A model generated the notes under the pieces. It was not told the origin of the DNA and searched no databases. It saw nothing but the letters and a program-made list of their open reading frames with translations. A stretch of 64,000 bases of DNA from Nibribacter roseus. Its GTDB lineage: Bacteria > Bacteroidota > Bacteroidia > Cytophagales > Hymenobacteraceae. Shown piece after piece: positions 1-8,503 of the stretch. The DNA lies in the NCBI RefSeq assembly GCF_042662225.1, contig NZ_JBHSYQ010000015.1, positions 310,001-374,000 of the forward strand, given 5' to 3'. Every line of letters starts with the position of its first letter. The first letter of the stretch is position 1. The translations under genes and the position numbers were made by a program.

Positions 1-351
1 AGTATGCACCTGCAGAGTAGTAGGAGTGTCTGTGCCCGCCACAATTTCCTGAACCAGGTTCTGAACGTTGATTTCCTTTATCTCCATATCCATTCGCTCA
101 ACTCTTGAAAACTGCAAAATGCCGTTGATCATGCGTTCCATTCGCTCTGCTCGGTTCTGCAGTAAATTTATGTTATGCTGCACATCTTTATCTAGATTTT
201 CGCCCAGGTCTTCTTTGATCCAACCAGAGAGGTTGTTGATAGCGCGCAAGGGAGCCTTTAAATCATGTGACACGATATAGGCAAACTCTTCATACTCGCT
301 TTTTAAAGCGTCATACTTTTGTTTCAGACTCTCAAAATTATCTTCACTCAT
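1..351 (-). CDS. sensor histidine kinase, partial (cut by left edge)
   Basis: The reading frame opens at an ATG (351-349) and runs off the left edge without a stop, so only about 117 N-terminal residues are visible. After a short coiled-coil-like start (about 20 residues) comes a HisKA H-box with SHDLKAPLRAINNL, the phospho-accepting His lying near residue 30. No membrane segment or sensor domain precedes it, so this would be a cytoplasmic kinase whose input, if any, lies elsewhere. The start overlaps the stop of the upstream kinase gene in the string ATGAGTGA, which suggests translational coupling. The H-box is nearly the same as in that neighbour, suggesting a tandem duplication. The ATP-binding domain would lie outside the window. 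Confidence 0.82.
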   Translation of the reverse strand, partial: MSEDNFESLKQKYDALKSEYEEFAYIVSHDLKAPLRAINNLSGWIKEDLGENLDKDVQHNINLLQNRAERMERMINGILQFSRVERMDMEIKEINVQNLVQEIVAGTDTPTTLQVHT

Positions 352-1852
352 GCTCTTGTAACTTTAATGTAGCAGTAACCGGTACTTTAGGCCAAGTAAA
401 AACAAAAGTTGAACCTTCACCGCGTTCAGAATCAATCCAGATACTGCCCCCTTTTTCTTCTATGATTTTTTTAACAATGGCAAGCCCTACACCAGTGCTT
501 TCTTTTACATCACGGGCTTCCATGGTTTGAAAAATGCCGAAGACCTTGGTGTGGAATTCTTTGGGTATGCCCGGTCCATCGTCTTGTACTTCAAACTGGT
601 AAAAATCTTCTAACTCCGTACATCTTATTTGTATGTGACCTTCTGTTTTGTGGTGGTATTTAACTGAGTTACTAAACAAGTTAGAGCACACCTGGTAAAA
701 AAGAGTGCGTTCACCTACAATGGTAGGTAAGTCTTGTGGCACTGAGAAAACAAAAGAGGCGGGAGGGGATAAGTTTTCAATGGTTTCCTGCATAACCTCT
801 CTTACTGAGAAAGGAACCTGTGGAAGGTTTTTGCGCCCAACCTTAGAGTAATCTAATATACCGTTGATAAGATTCTCCATCCGTTGTACTCTGCCCCTCA
901 ATATTTTAATGTTATGGATGATATCTGGGTCTTGGGTTTCTAAATCTTCGGCTATCCACTCAGCCAAATTATTGATCGCTCTTAAAGGCGCCTTCAAGTC
1001 ATGTGACACAACGTAGGCAAACTGATCTAGTTCCTGGTTCACCTTCGTGAGGTGCGTGAAACTCTCTTTTAGCTTACTGGCCATAATGTTCAGAGAGTTA
1101 GTTAAGGTGCTTATTTCATCATGCCGGTAATCTTTCAATGAAGCACTGTAGTCTCCGTTTGCAATGCTGTTGGCAAGCGCATTCATTTTGATGAAGCGCT
1201 TTCTGATAGTGTTACCCAACAAATTAGCGGTAATAATACCCGTTACAATGGCAAATAAGGTTAGGCCAATGGCTATATCGTTTGTGTTCAGAAGAGAACT
1301 GTTCATTTCGGCCAAACGTCTTTTTCTTGAGGCTTCTTCCACTTCCTGAATCTGCGCAAATCTTTGCCTGGACATGTCAATGATTTTTTTTCCTGAACCA
1401 ATTTGTGCGGTCGCGGCGAACAAAGAATCATAATGAGCCTTATGTCTGGGGCTGTTAGGTGCAGAAGATTTACTGCGCACCAATGGTCTGGCAAAGCTGT
1501 TGAGCCAAACATCTACGTCTTTATTAACTTGTTGTACCAGTAGGTTTAATTGGGGCACAGAGGCGGTTAAAGAATCTAAACGATCGAAAGAACGGGCAAA
1601 ACCTTTCTGCCCGTTAAAGAAAGGGGAGAGAAAGTTTCTGTTGCCGGTTAGTAAATAACCCCGCAAACCTGTTTCCATATCCAGAATCATTTTCTGGGCT
1701 GTCTCACTTTCTTTGATGACATCGGAAGTGTACAGTACATCCTCCACGTTTTCTTTTACTTCATTGGTTTGCTTTATATATCCTATGGTAACAACACAAA
1801 AGGTAAATAAGATAAAACCAATGGCTAAGTGAATTTTGGTGATTAATTTCAT
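344..1852 (-). CDS. membrane sensor histidine kinase with CHASE3 and HAMP
   Basis: A two-component sensor kinase of about 502 residues. In order: membrane segment (about 8-26), an extracytoplasmic CHASE3-like domain (about 35-175, with ETAQ and METGLRGYLLTG), second membrane segment (about 193-212), HAMP linker, HisKA with SHDLKAPLRAINNL (phospho-His near 284), and a HATPase domain with N box (NLFSNSVKY), DDGPGIP and GVGLAIV. The frame is open upstream to 1930, but I prefer the ATG at 1852: it places the first membrane helix at the N-terminus, and a TAnnTTTG promoter box at 1897-1904 lies inside the longer version. The signal sensed is unknown. No response regulator is visible, so the partner probably lies beyond the left edge. 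Confidence 0.88.
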   Translation of the reverse strand: MKLITKIHLAIGFILFTFCVVTIGYIKQTNEVKENVEDVLYTSDVIKESETAQKMILDMETGLRGYLLTGNRNFLSPFFNGQKGFARSFDRLDSLTASVPQLNLLVQQVNKDVDVWLNSFARPLVRSKSSAPNSPRHKAHYDSLFAATAQIGSGKKIIDMSRQRFAQIQEVEEASRKRRLAEMNSSLLNTNDIAIGLTLFAIVTGIITANLLGNTIRKRFIKMNALANSIANGDYSASLKDYRHDEISTLTNSLNIMASKLKESFTHLTKVNQELDQFAYVVSHDLKAPLRAINNLAEWIAEDLETQDPDIIHNIKILRGRVQRMENLINGILDYSKVGRKNLPQVPFSVREVMQETIENLSPPASFVFSVPQDLPTIVGERTLFYQVCSNLFSNSVKYHHKTEGHIQIRCTELEDFYQFEVQDDGPGIPKEFHTKVFGIFQTMEARDVKESTGVGLAIVKKIIEEKGGSIWIDSERGEGSTFVFTWPKVPVTATLKLQEHE

Positions 1853-1896
1853 GGAAAGTATCGCCTGAAACCCTATTAGTTTAGTGGGGAATATAT

Positions 1897-1904
1897 CAAA
1901 GATA
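1897..1904 (-). promoter_or_regulatory. Bacteroidota -7 promoter box for the kinase gene
   Basis: The minus strand reads TATCTTTG, a full match to TAnnTTTG, about 45 bases upstream of the preferred start at 1852. No clear -33 TTTG was seen, so the assignment rests on the -7 box only. Confidence 0.45.
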
Positions 1905-2416
1905 GAATTTGTGTGCCTGTTATTTGGCATATAATCTTAAATTTAATTAGGTCAGGAAAAGGAAAACCTACAGCCTTTGTTCTCCTTTAAGTTCCTGTAC
2001 AACAGGGTAGGTGCTGAAATTAAAATCGCAGATGCTTCTGATACACCAGTGAAATCATTTTGCAAAATTGAATAAGAGCAGCTAGTAGAGAAAAGTTTTG
2101 TTTATTTGATGGTGTAAAGCGTAGAATTGCACTATATCCGTCTTCTGGTTAATTGTCTATTATCTTATAATGAAGAATGCGTTTAATTTTTTTGTTCCTG
2201 TAATTGCCTTTTAGCAGCATTTTGCATAAATAGGGTGTAGCAGGGGATAAAAGGTCATTTTGTGAATCAAAAAATGAAACACAGTGCAATTTGCCTTTTT
2301 CAAAGATGATATTATTCGCTTTTCGATGAAATCAGCGTTCCCGGCGTTCAACTGCCTTATCTGTGGTGTGGCGGCGGCAATCATCAAAAAATATTCAGGC
2401 ATGCGGAGAGGGTGAG
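1905..2416. other. intergenic region without a supported gene
   Basis: Divergent spacer between the kinase and methyltransferase genes. Short open frames here have no recognisable domain, unusual composition or start context, and I see no RNA gene, repeat or terminator. Confidence 0.6.
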
Positions 2417-2424
2417 TATATTTG
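2417..2424 (+). promoter_or_regulatory. Bacteroidota -7 promoter box for the methyltransferase gene
   Basis: TATATTTG, a full match to TAnnTTTG, ends 21 bases before the ATG at 2446. This predicts a leader of about 15 bases. No good -33 element is visible. Confidence 0.5.
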
Positions 2425-2445
2425 TAGAAATATTCTGCTGCTCAT

Positions 2446-3162
2446 ATGTCAACTAATAGTACAGACCCGCTGGGGCTTGCAATTCAAGATTATTGGAACG
2501 GAAACAAACGGGCTACCGTCAAGGTGTTTACTGACCAAGCTGATCCTGATGAATTGCCGGCAGCCTATATGTTCCGAGGCTTTAAAGAAATGCCTGACAG
2601 AGAACGGTTTGCATTGGAACACTGTGTGGGTAGAGTGTTAGACGTAGGAGCAGGAGCAGGGTCTCATGCTCTGGCGCTGCAGGAACGTGCTGTTGACGTC
2701 ACTGCTCTGGAAATTTCAGAAAGAGCCGTAGACGTGCAAAAGCAAAGAGGTGTAAAGCAGATAATAGCAGGTGACTTTTTCTTGTTGCCTCCTCAGCCTT
2801 TTGACACTTTGCTGTTGCTGATGAACGGCATTGGGTTGGCAGGATCTTTGGAGAAATTACCTGAATTTTTACAGGCATGTAAACGTTGGTTAGCCCCAGA
2901 CGGGCAAATACTTTTAGAGTCTTCTGATATTATTTACTTATATGAAGAGGAAGACGGATCTGTTTTACTTGATTTGAACGGTCCTTACTATGGTGAGCTT
3001 ACCTATGTAATGCAATACAAAAATGAGCGTACTCAACCTTTTGACTGGCTGTTTATAGATTTTGATTTGCTGCAACAATATGCCAGCCATGAGGGGCTGC
3101 AGGCAGAACTGCTATTGAATGAAGAAGACGGTCACTATATAGCGCGACTGGCAGTTCAATAG
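2446..3162 (+). CDS. class I SAM-dependent methyltransferase
   Basis: A 238-residue cytoplasmic protein with the class I methyltransferase fold. The SAM-binding motif I VLDVGAGAG is at about 64-72, followed by an acidic strand-2 end (VTALEIS) and a motif IV-like strand (FDTLLLLMNGIG) at about 106. There is no signal peptide. The C-terminal third is unlike small-molecule families I can name, so the substrate is unknown. It stands alone between a divergent kinase gene and a convergent lipoprotein gene, with its own promoter box at 2417. Confidence 0.85.
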   Translation: MSTNSTDPLGLAIQDYWNGNKRATVKVFTDQADPDELPAAYMFRGFKEMPDRERFALEHCVGRVLDVGAGAGSHALALQERAVDVTALEISERAVDVQKQRGVKQIIAGDFFLLPPQPFDTLLLLMNGIGLAGSLEKLPEFLQACKRWLAPDGQILLESSDIIYLYEEEDGSVLLDLNGPYYGELTYVMQYKNERTQPFDWLFIDFDLLQQYASHEGLQAELLLNEEDGHYIARLAVQ

Positions 3163-3229
3163 AAAAAAACAGTTATACTAGTTACTGTTTTGCCTCCTTT
3201 TCAGAAATAAGCTCTAAAACAGCTGTTAA

Positions 3230-3643
3230 CTATTCTACTACCTCAATAGTTTTTTCTTCATATTCTTCACCTGTTTTCCAGATGCGGAACCTATAGGTGC
3301 CCGCTTCTCCTGGGCGGAACGGTTTGGTGAAAACCAAAGGTTTTGACACTTCTGAACAAACCACGTCAGAACCTTCTACCGGATACTTCACAAAATACTG
3401 TAGTCTAAAGGTTTTACCTACGGTGGCTGTGTCTACTCTTGAATAGCGGCCACACCCGTTCTCCGTCTGAAAAAGTATCTGCAAATTAAGGGCTGTATCT
3501 ACCTTCACAGGCACCTCAGGAAAGTTTCTGAAAGCAGACACAGAAGTAGGTACCTCTACTTCCACCAAATCAGAATTTTCACTGCAGGCATTAATACCTA
3601 GGCAAATGAACACTGCTAAAAAAACTAAGAGACTTTTCTTCAT
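3230..3643 (-). CDS. hypothetical lipoprotein
   Basis: About 137 residues from the ATG at 3643; the frame stays open to 3679, but the shorter start gives a textbook lipoprotein signal (MKK, hydrophobic core, then GINAC with the lipidated Cys at about 20). The mature part is mainly beta-like, with two conserved-looking Cys residues (ENGCGRYS and SDVVCSE) that could form a disulphide. I recognise no named domain. It is probably an envelope lipoprotein of unknown role, transcribed alone and convergent with the methyltransferase gene. Confidence 0.7.
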   Translation of the reverse strand: MKKSLLVFLAVFICLGINACSENSDLVEVEVPTSVSAFRNFPEVPVKVDTALNLQILFQTENGCGRYSRVDTATVGKTFRLQYFVKYPVEGSDVVCSEVSKPLVFTKPFRPGEAGTYRFRIWKTGEEYEEKTIEVVE

Positions 3644-3695
3644 AAACCCTTTTAGAGCTACTTTTCTAAAATGAGGCACAAAACGCCAGAAAAAG

Positions 3696-3727
3696 CAAGA
3701 GCCGCCTTTTGTAAACGGCGGCTCTTG
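3696..3727 (-). terminator. intrinsic terminator after pdhB
   Basis: A perfect 11-bp stem (CAAGAGCCGCC with its complement) and a 10-base loop. Read on the minus strand it is followed by CTTTTTC, and it lies 20 bases after the pdhB stop. Confidence 0.8.
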
Positions 3728-3747
3728 TGAAATAGTGTAAAGACCTA

Positions 3748-4731
3748 TTATGCTTTGGCGTAAGTTACATCCTTCACCGCGTCTATGATACGCTTTACGT
3801 TTGGCAATGAAGCCTCAATCAAGGTAGGTGCGTACGGTAAAGGAACGTCACGGCAGGTAACACGTTTTACCGGAGCATCCAGGTAATCAAATGCGTTGTG
3901 CTGCACATGGAAAGCTATTTCTGAAGAAATAGAGGCAAGTGGCCATGCTTCTTCCACCACAACCAAACGGTTGGTGCGCTTAACTGATTCTACAATGGCA
4001 TTGTAGTCTATTGGTCTAACAGAGCGTAAGTCAATTACTTCAGCATCAACTCCGTCTTTGGCCAGTTCCTCAGCAGCCTGTAAGGCAAGTTTCATCATTT
4101 TACCAAAAGAAACTATGGTAACATCATTGCCTTTGCGCTTGGTGTCGGCAACGCCAATCGGAATCAGGTATTCTTCCTCTGGAACTTCACCTTTGTCGCC
4201 GTACATCAACTCAGATTCCATAAAGATCACTGGGTCATTGTCACGGATGGCCGTTTTCAAAAGGCCTTTGGCATCATAAGGGTTAGAAGGAACTACCACT
4301 TTCAAGCCAGGCGTATTGGCAAACCAATTCTCAAAGTTCTGCGAGTGCTGAGAAGACAGCATACCGGCGTTACCGGTTGGACCTCTGAACACCATTGGGG
4401 CCGAATATTGACCACCAGACATGGACATGATTTTGGCGGCCGAGTTAATTACCTGGTCAATGGCTACCAACGAAAAGTTGAAAGTCATGAACTCAATGAT
4501 AGGACGCAGCCCGTTCATGGCGGCACCCACTCCAATACCGGCAAAGCCCAGCTCGGCGATAGGGGTGTCAATCACCCGCTCCGGACCGAACTCGTCCAAC
4601 ATTCCTTGGCTTACTTTGTAGGCACCGTTATACTCGGCAACTTCTTCGCCCATCAGGAATACCTTTGGGTCGCGGCGCATTTCCTCGCTCATTGCCTCGC
4701 GCAATGCCTCTCTGAATTGTATGGTTCGCAT
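3748..4731 (-). CDS. pdhB: pyruvate dehydrogenase E1 component, beta subunit
   Basis: 327 residues, the normal length for the beta subunit of the heterotetrameric E1 of pyruvate dehydrogenase (a branched-chain 2-oxoacid dehydrogenase is the close alternative). It oxidatively decarboxylates pyruvate with thiamine diphosphate, together with an alpha subunit and E2/E3. Visible hallmarks are the N-terminal TIQFREALREAMSEEM and MGEEVAEYNGAYKVSQG, the transketolase pyrimidine-binding region, and the C-terminal DLRSVRPID with VVVEEAWPLASISSEI. The alpha subunit and E2 are not in the window. It is transcribed alone and ends in a strong terminator. Confidence 0.93.
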   Translation of the reverse strand: MRTIQFREALREAMSEEMRRDPKVFLMGEEVAEYNGAYKVSQGMLDEFGPERVIDTPIAELGFAGIGVGAAMNGLRPIIEFMTFNFSLVAIDQVINSAAKIMSMSGGQYSAPMVFRGPTGNAGMLSSQHSQNFENWFANTPGLKVVVPSNPYDAKGLLKTAIRDNDPVIFMESELMYGDKGEVPEEEYLIPIGVADTKRKGNDVTIVSFGKMMKLALQAAEELAKDGVDAEVIDLRSVRPIDYNAIVESVKRTNRLVVVEEAWPLASISSEIAFHVQHNAFDYLDAPVKRVTCRDVPLPYAPTLIEASLPNVKRIIDAVKDVTYAKA

Positions 4732-4841
4732 GTTAGCTTTATTACTGGATAAGATTCTTCTCTATTAAGTACCGGTAAAATTAAGACATAGGCCACAAAT
4801 AAAAAAACTGATCTGCCGTACCGGTTCCGGAAGTGGTGAAA

Positions 4842-4889
4842 AGCTACGTTTTAAGCCTATTTTTTGGAAAAGAAGCCTAAAACGCAGCT
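4842..4889. terminator. GTTTTAGGC-family palindrome (copy 1)
   Basis: An imperfect inverted repeat CGTTTTAAGCCT...GAAGCCTAAAACG with AGCT at both outer ends. It begins 3 bases after the stop of the TPR lipoprotein gene (minus strand). It belongs to a family of at least eleven similar palindromes in this window. Confidence 0.7.
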
Positions 4890-4891
4890 GT

Positions 4892-6688
4892 TTACTTTTT
4901 CAACGCCGATGAAAAAGCCTGCGACTTATGGTAATTCACGAATTCTAAGTCTTCAATGGCTTTGCCGGCTAACGTTGGCTGCAAGGCTACTGCTTTCTGT
5001 AGATGCTCAGCCATTAGGGACTCCTGCTGGGTACGGGCACCAATCACTGCCAAAAGATAATGGGTACTGGCATCCTCTGGAAACTCCTGAAGTAGCTTTA
5101 CAGCTAATTCGCTGGCACCTTCATAATTCTCTTTCAGGAAGTACAGGAGCGCTTTGTTGAACTGTGCCGCATAACCTGAGCCGGCGAAAGAGATACTTCT
5201 GACCGCATCATCATACTGCCCCAGTTTAAGTTCAAGCGCAGCTTTGTCTGTGAAAATATTTTGCAGTAAAGCAATTGCGCCACCTTGCTTTATGGCATAA
5301 TCATAGCTGTGCATGGCTTCCAGCACATTGCCGTTTTGGTGGTGAGCTACAGCCAGGTTGTAAAACTGCTGAGCGGTAGGGTTTCTGTGTGCGGCGTACT
5401 GTAAGTTTAAAATAGCGTTCTCCAGCAAGTTCTTTTTGATCTTAGGGTTCAGCTCTTTTTGCGCCTGCTCAAAATACACTATGCCCAGGTTATTCAAGGC
5501 CTGCCAGCTCATATAATTCTCTACCGCACTTTCGTATATTTTCTTTTTCTCAGCCAGTAAAGGAGTAAGAGTGGCTGCGTATTGCATATCATCGGCGGAA
5601 AGCGCGTCTGCGTTTGCTCTGTTCTGCATTATTTTCTTGGCCAAAAGATATATCTCATAGTCTTTCCGGGGGGTAGGCACGTAGTCTACGGTCACCTCGG
5701 CATAACGCAGCACCGGGTACACATACATGTCTATGTATTCGTAAGAAGGCAGCTCCTGTAGTTGGTTTTCCTTCTCTGAGAAAGAACCTGGGCCGTTCAC
5801 TATATCTAAAATCTGCTGAATTTGCTCCTCAGGCAAAGCAGAATTCTGAATACGGCCTAAGAAAGCGCTCCAGCTGTTGGTTATGACTTTCTTTTCAAAC
5901 TTAATGGAGGAAAGGGTGTTGGCGTACGTTTCAGTATCTATCTTTTTTTTGATGTACTGCTCAAGTGCCACCGCCCGGCGCATGGCCAGATTACGCGTTT
6001 TATACTCATCTGTATTTGGCGATTGGGTTGCCAGAATGTCTATTCTCTTTGTTTTTTGGTTTGACAGAATAAATTCATCAAGCTGTTGAAAGTTAGTACC
6101 TAACCCTTTGCGAAGAGTAGCTAATCCTTCATCAAAATAAATGGTGAATTTAAGATAATCCGGTACTTGTGCCTTGGCCTGATCTGCAACATAAGAAGGA
6201 GCATGCACAACCTGAATCATGTGCGGGGTAGTTCTGATTCCAGGAGCCAGTAACGTGGCCTTTGTGAATTTCTTTCTGCCTTTCGGATTGGTTACTACTC
6301 CCTGTGCCATCAGCTGACCCTGAATCTTGGATGGGGTATATGGAAAGGAAAAACTGGTTTTGATAGTTGGTTTGCCGCCTACAAAATTATAGTTGCCAAA
6401 CTCGAAAGGCAGGGAACCTACATGCTGCTCTACACCTTGAGCTGCTTTATAAAATACTCTTATGTTATAATTGTAGTTCTTTTTGAGTAGGTTTTGGGGC
6501 AATTGAGCCTCTATCTCAAAAGGCACTTGGTTTCCGCGCACCATCAGCACTTCTGGGGTCACTGTTAATTTCTGCTCCTTTTCTGCTTTTTTCACCATTC
6601 TGGTGAAAGTGCAGCCAGTGCTAAACGTGATTGATAAAAGTAAAAAGATTAAAAAAGAGCCAGTCAGGCGATTTAGTGCAAAAGGCAT
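4892..6688 (-). CDS. lipoprotein with OmpA-like segment and TPR repeats
   Basis: 598 residues. The N-terminus is a lipoprotein signal ending in FSTGC (Cys about 26). A beta-rich region follows, then about residues 178-260 resemble an OmpA-type peptidoglycan-binding fold (YFDEGLATLRKG, ILATQSPNTDEYKTRNLAMRRA), where the usual NxxLSxxRA motif is changed to NLAMRRA. The C-terminal third holds several TPR-like helical pairs (for example NNLGIVYFEQAQ, YNLAVAHHQNGNVLEAMHSY). This suggests an outer-membrane-anchored scaffold that touches the cell wall; such proteins occur in Bacteroidota but this one has no assigned function. Single gene with a palindromic terminator. Confidence 0.72.
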   Translation of the reverse strand: MPFALNRLTGSFLIFLLLSITFSTGCTFTRMVKKAEKEQKLTVTPEVLMVRGNQVPFEIEAQLPQNLLKKNYNYNIRVFYKAAQGVEQHVGSLPFEFGNYNFVGGKPTIKTSFSFPYTPSKIQGQLMAQGVVTNPKGRKKFTKATLLAPGIRTTPHMIQVVHAPSYVADQAKAQVPDYLKFTIYFDEGLATLRKGLGTNFQQLDEFILSNQKTKRIDILATQSPNTDEYKTRNLAMRRAVALEQYIKKKIDTETYANTLSSIKFEKKVITNSWSAFLGRIQNSALPEEQIQQILDIVNGPGSFSEKENQLQELPSYEYIDMYVYPVLRYAEVTVDYVPTPRKDYEIYLLAKKIMQNRANADALSADDMQYAATLTPLLAEKKKIYESAVENYMSWQALNNLGIVYFEQAQKELNPKIKKNLLENAILNLQYAAHRNPTAQQFYNLAVAHHQNGNVLEAMHSYDYAIKQGGAIALLQNIFTDKAALELKLGQYDDAVRSISFAGSGYAAQFNKALLYFLKENYEGASELAVKLLQEFPEDASTHYLLAVIGARTQQESLMAEHLQKAVALQPTLAGKAIEDLEFVNYHKSQAFSSALKK

Positions 6689-6821
6689 ATCTATTTTTTA
6701 GAGATCTTCGTATAGACAGGTTGCTATACCGCCCACCAAACTAAAATAGTTCTTTTGGGTGTACCAGTACGCAAGATAAGTTTAAAATTAGTTAACTTAG
6801 GCTTCCTAACTTTTCAAGCAC

Positions 6822-7040
6822 ATGAAACAACTGCAATATTTCCTGGAAAGCCAAGCCTTTGGGGTGTGCACCAAATTAGGTGAAAAGCTGGGTTTTGCCA
6901 CCAGCAGTATTCGGCTGTATTTTATTTACCTTTCGTTTCTAACGTTTGGCTCACCGGTATTGGTGTATTTGGTACTGGCTTTTTGGTTGAATGTGCGCAA
7001 GCACTTACGGCGTGAACGTAGCACCGTCTGGGACGTCTAG
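6822..7040 (+). CDS. PspC-domain small membrane protein
   Basis: A 72-residue protein with the PspC pattern: a short N-terminal part with FGVCTKLGEKLG, then SSIRLYFIYLSFLTFGSPVLVY leading into one or two membrane helices and a basic tail. PspC proteins elsewhere belong to envelope-stress responses, but stand-alone short forms like this are common in Bacteroidota and their role is unclear. No PspA or PspB is nearby. Its last 36 bases overlap the 3' end of the convergent glycosyltransferase gene. Confidence 0.75.
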   Translation: MKQLQYFLESQAFGVCTKLGEKLGFATSSIRLYFIYLSFLTFGSPVLVYLVLAFWLNVRKHLRRERSTVWDV

Positions 7041-8057
7041 CTGCCCGAATTCTTTTTTACCTTTCACAAAATACTGCCACACCACGCTTTTGCGGTACCA
7101 GCCGCTCAATTGCGTGGTATGTTTTTTCTGCGGCACTTCTTTCCTTTTTTGGTCCAGGTACTTCTTCATTCTGAAAAACGCTCTGTGCGCCTGCCATACC
7201 GCCTGCACCTGCTTTATATCTCCCTTGAAGAAGAACTGCGCCGCTGCTATTCCGTCTATAACTAGCCTTTTGTAAAGCACTCTGTTAAGTTCTTGGTCAG
7301 ACAGGTTCTTGTATAGCAAAGCGGCTCCGTTTCTAAAGTTCAGGAACGTTTTTCTGGGGTTGGCTTTGGGCAAAGTACCGCCGCCCACGTGGTACACGGT
7401 GCTGCGGCCCTGGTAGTAAATCTGGAGTCCCAGGTTTTGCAACCGCCAGCACAAATCAATTTCTTCCATGTGCGCGAAAAACTTTTTCTCCAGCCCGCCC
7501 GCTTGCCAATAAGCATTTGACCTCACAAAAAGGCAGGCGCCTGTGGCCCAGAAAACCGGCAGCACATCGTCATACTGCCCTTTGTCTTCCTCCAGCGTGC
7601 CAAACAACCTGCCCCGGCAGAAAGGGTAGCCGTAAGCATCTAGAAACCCGCCCGCCGCGCCGGCATATTCAAAGTGGGTGCGCTGGTGAAAAGACTTTAT
7701 TTTTGGCTGACAGGCGGCAATGGAACTGTTTCCTTCCAGCAGCTGAACCATGGGAGAGAGCCAATGCGGCGTTACCTCTACGTCTGAATTTAGCAACACA
7801 TAATACGTCGCCTGTACCTGCTTTAGAGTTTGGTTGTAGCCTTCGCAAAAGCCATAATTCTCAGACAGCTGAATCAGGCGTACCTGCGGGAGTTGTTGCT
7901 GCAGGAAAGATACAGAATCATCGGTAGAGGCATTGTCTGCCACTATTACCTCGGCCTCGGGGCTGTTTTGCAGCACATTGGGCAGAAACTGCTCAAGCCA
8001 ATGTCGGCCGTTCCAGTTCAGGATAACAACGGCAACGCTCGGAGAATTAGAGTCCAA
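7005..8057 (-). CDS. family 2 glycosyltransferase
   Basis: 350 residues with a GT-A fold of family GT2. The nucleotide-binding start is VAVVILNWNGRHWLEQFLP, then ADNASTDDS (about 40-48), the metal-site region NSDVEVTP (about 93), and an acceptor-side ATGACLFVRSNAYWQAGG with EEIDLCWR. It lacks membrane helices, so it is a cytoplasmic enzyme that probably adds a sugar (often rhamnose-like) to a cell-surface glycan. It overlaps the upstream ybaB-like gene by 11 bases and is probably co-transcribed with it. It lies away from the main polysaccharide cluster. Confidence 0.87.
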   Translation of the reverse strand: MDSNSPSVAVVILNWNGRHWLEQFLPNVLQNSPEAEVIVADNASTDDSVSFLQQQLPQVRLIQLSENYGFCEGYNQTLKQVQATYYVLLNSDVEVTPHWLSPMVQLLEGNSSIAACQPKIKSFHQRTHFEYAGAAGGFLDAYGYPFCRGRLFGTLEEDKGQYDDVLPVFWATGACLFVRSNAYWQAGGLEKKFFAHMEEIDLCWRLQNLGLQIYYQGRSTVYHVGGGTLPKANPRKTFLNFRNGAALLYKNLSDQELNRVLYKRLVIDGIAAAQFFFKGDIKQVQAVWQAHRAFFRMKKYLDQKRKEVPQKKHTTQLSGWYRKSVVWQYFVKGKKEFGQLDVPDGATFTP

Positions 8058-8382
8058 AGTTGCTCAGGTCTAGTCCGGGGATGTTAGGGAGCATGCCTTC
8101 CGTGTTTTTCTTCATTTCCTCGCGGCCGCGCTCACCGGCTTCGTCCATGGCTTTGTTCACGGCAGCCACTACCAGGTCGGCCAACATTTCTTTGTCATTG
8201 GGGTTCATGAGCGTTTCATCAAACTCAATCTTTAGCAGACGGCGCTCACCGTTGGCTGTGGCTTTGACCATGCCGCCCCCGGCTTCAGAGGTGACCGTAA
8301 TGTGTTTCAGCTTTTCCTGGGCTTCCTTCATCTTGGCCTGCATCTCCTTTACCTTGTTCATCATGCCCATCATATCAAACAT
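8047..8382 (-). CDS. YbaB/EbfC family nucleoid-associated protein
   Basis: 111 residues, the normal length for the family. The N-terminal helix MFDMMGMMNKVKEMQAKMK, the beta sheet with GGGMVKATANGERRL and the helical end with EEMKKNTEGMLPNIPGL fit YbaB/EbfC, a small homodimeric DNA-binding protein. It lacks the usual dnaX or recR neighbours and instead leads a two-gene unit with a glycosyltransferase. A good promoter lies at 8471-8503. Confidence 0.9.
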   Translation of the reverse strand: MFDMMGMMNKVKEMQAKMKEAQEKLKHITVTSEAGGGMVKATANGERRLLKIEFDETLMNPNDKEMLADLVVAAVNKAMDEAGERGREEMKKNTEGMLPNIPGLDLSNFGL

Positions 8383-8470
8383 AAGCTTCTCCTTTCTGGT
8401 TTAGTTGTACAACAGTAACGTGGAAACCGGCGCTTCAGATGCTTCTTCGCCTGATTTCCTGTTCCGGTGC

Positions 8471-8503
8471 CAAAAGTAAGGGATTTGCGGGAATGGTGTC
8501 AAA
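8471..8503 (-). promoter_or_regulatory. Bacteroidota-type promoter for the ybaB-like gene
   Basis: On the minus strand TTTG (8503-8500), 21 bases, then TACTTTTG (8478-8471). This fits the TTTG / TAnnTTTG promoter of the Bacteroidota primary sigma factor. The predicted leader is about 80 bases. Confidence 0.65.

Noticed and set aside
2211..2402. 63-codon minus-strand frame in the spacer before the first methyltransferase gene
   Set aside because: No domain, no promoter box on its side, and composition like non-coding DNA.
7517..7927. 136-codon open frame antisense to the family 2 glycosyltransferase gene
   Set aside because: Composition is basic and random-like, and the glycosyltransferase frame is well supported.
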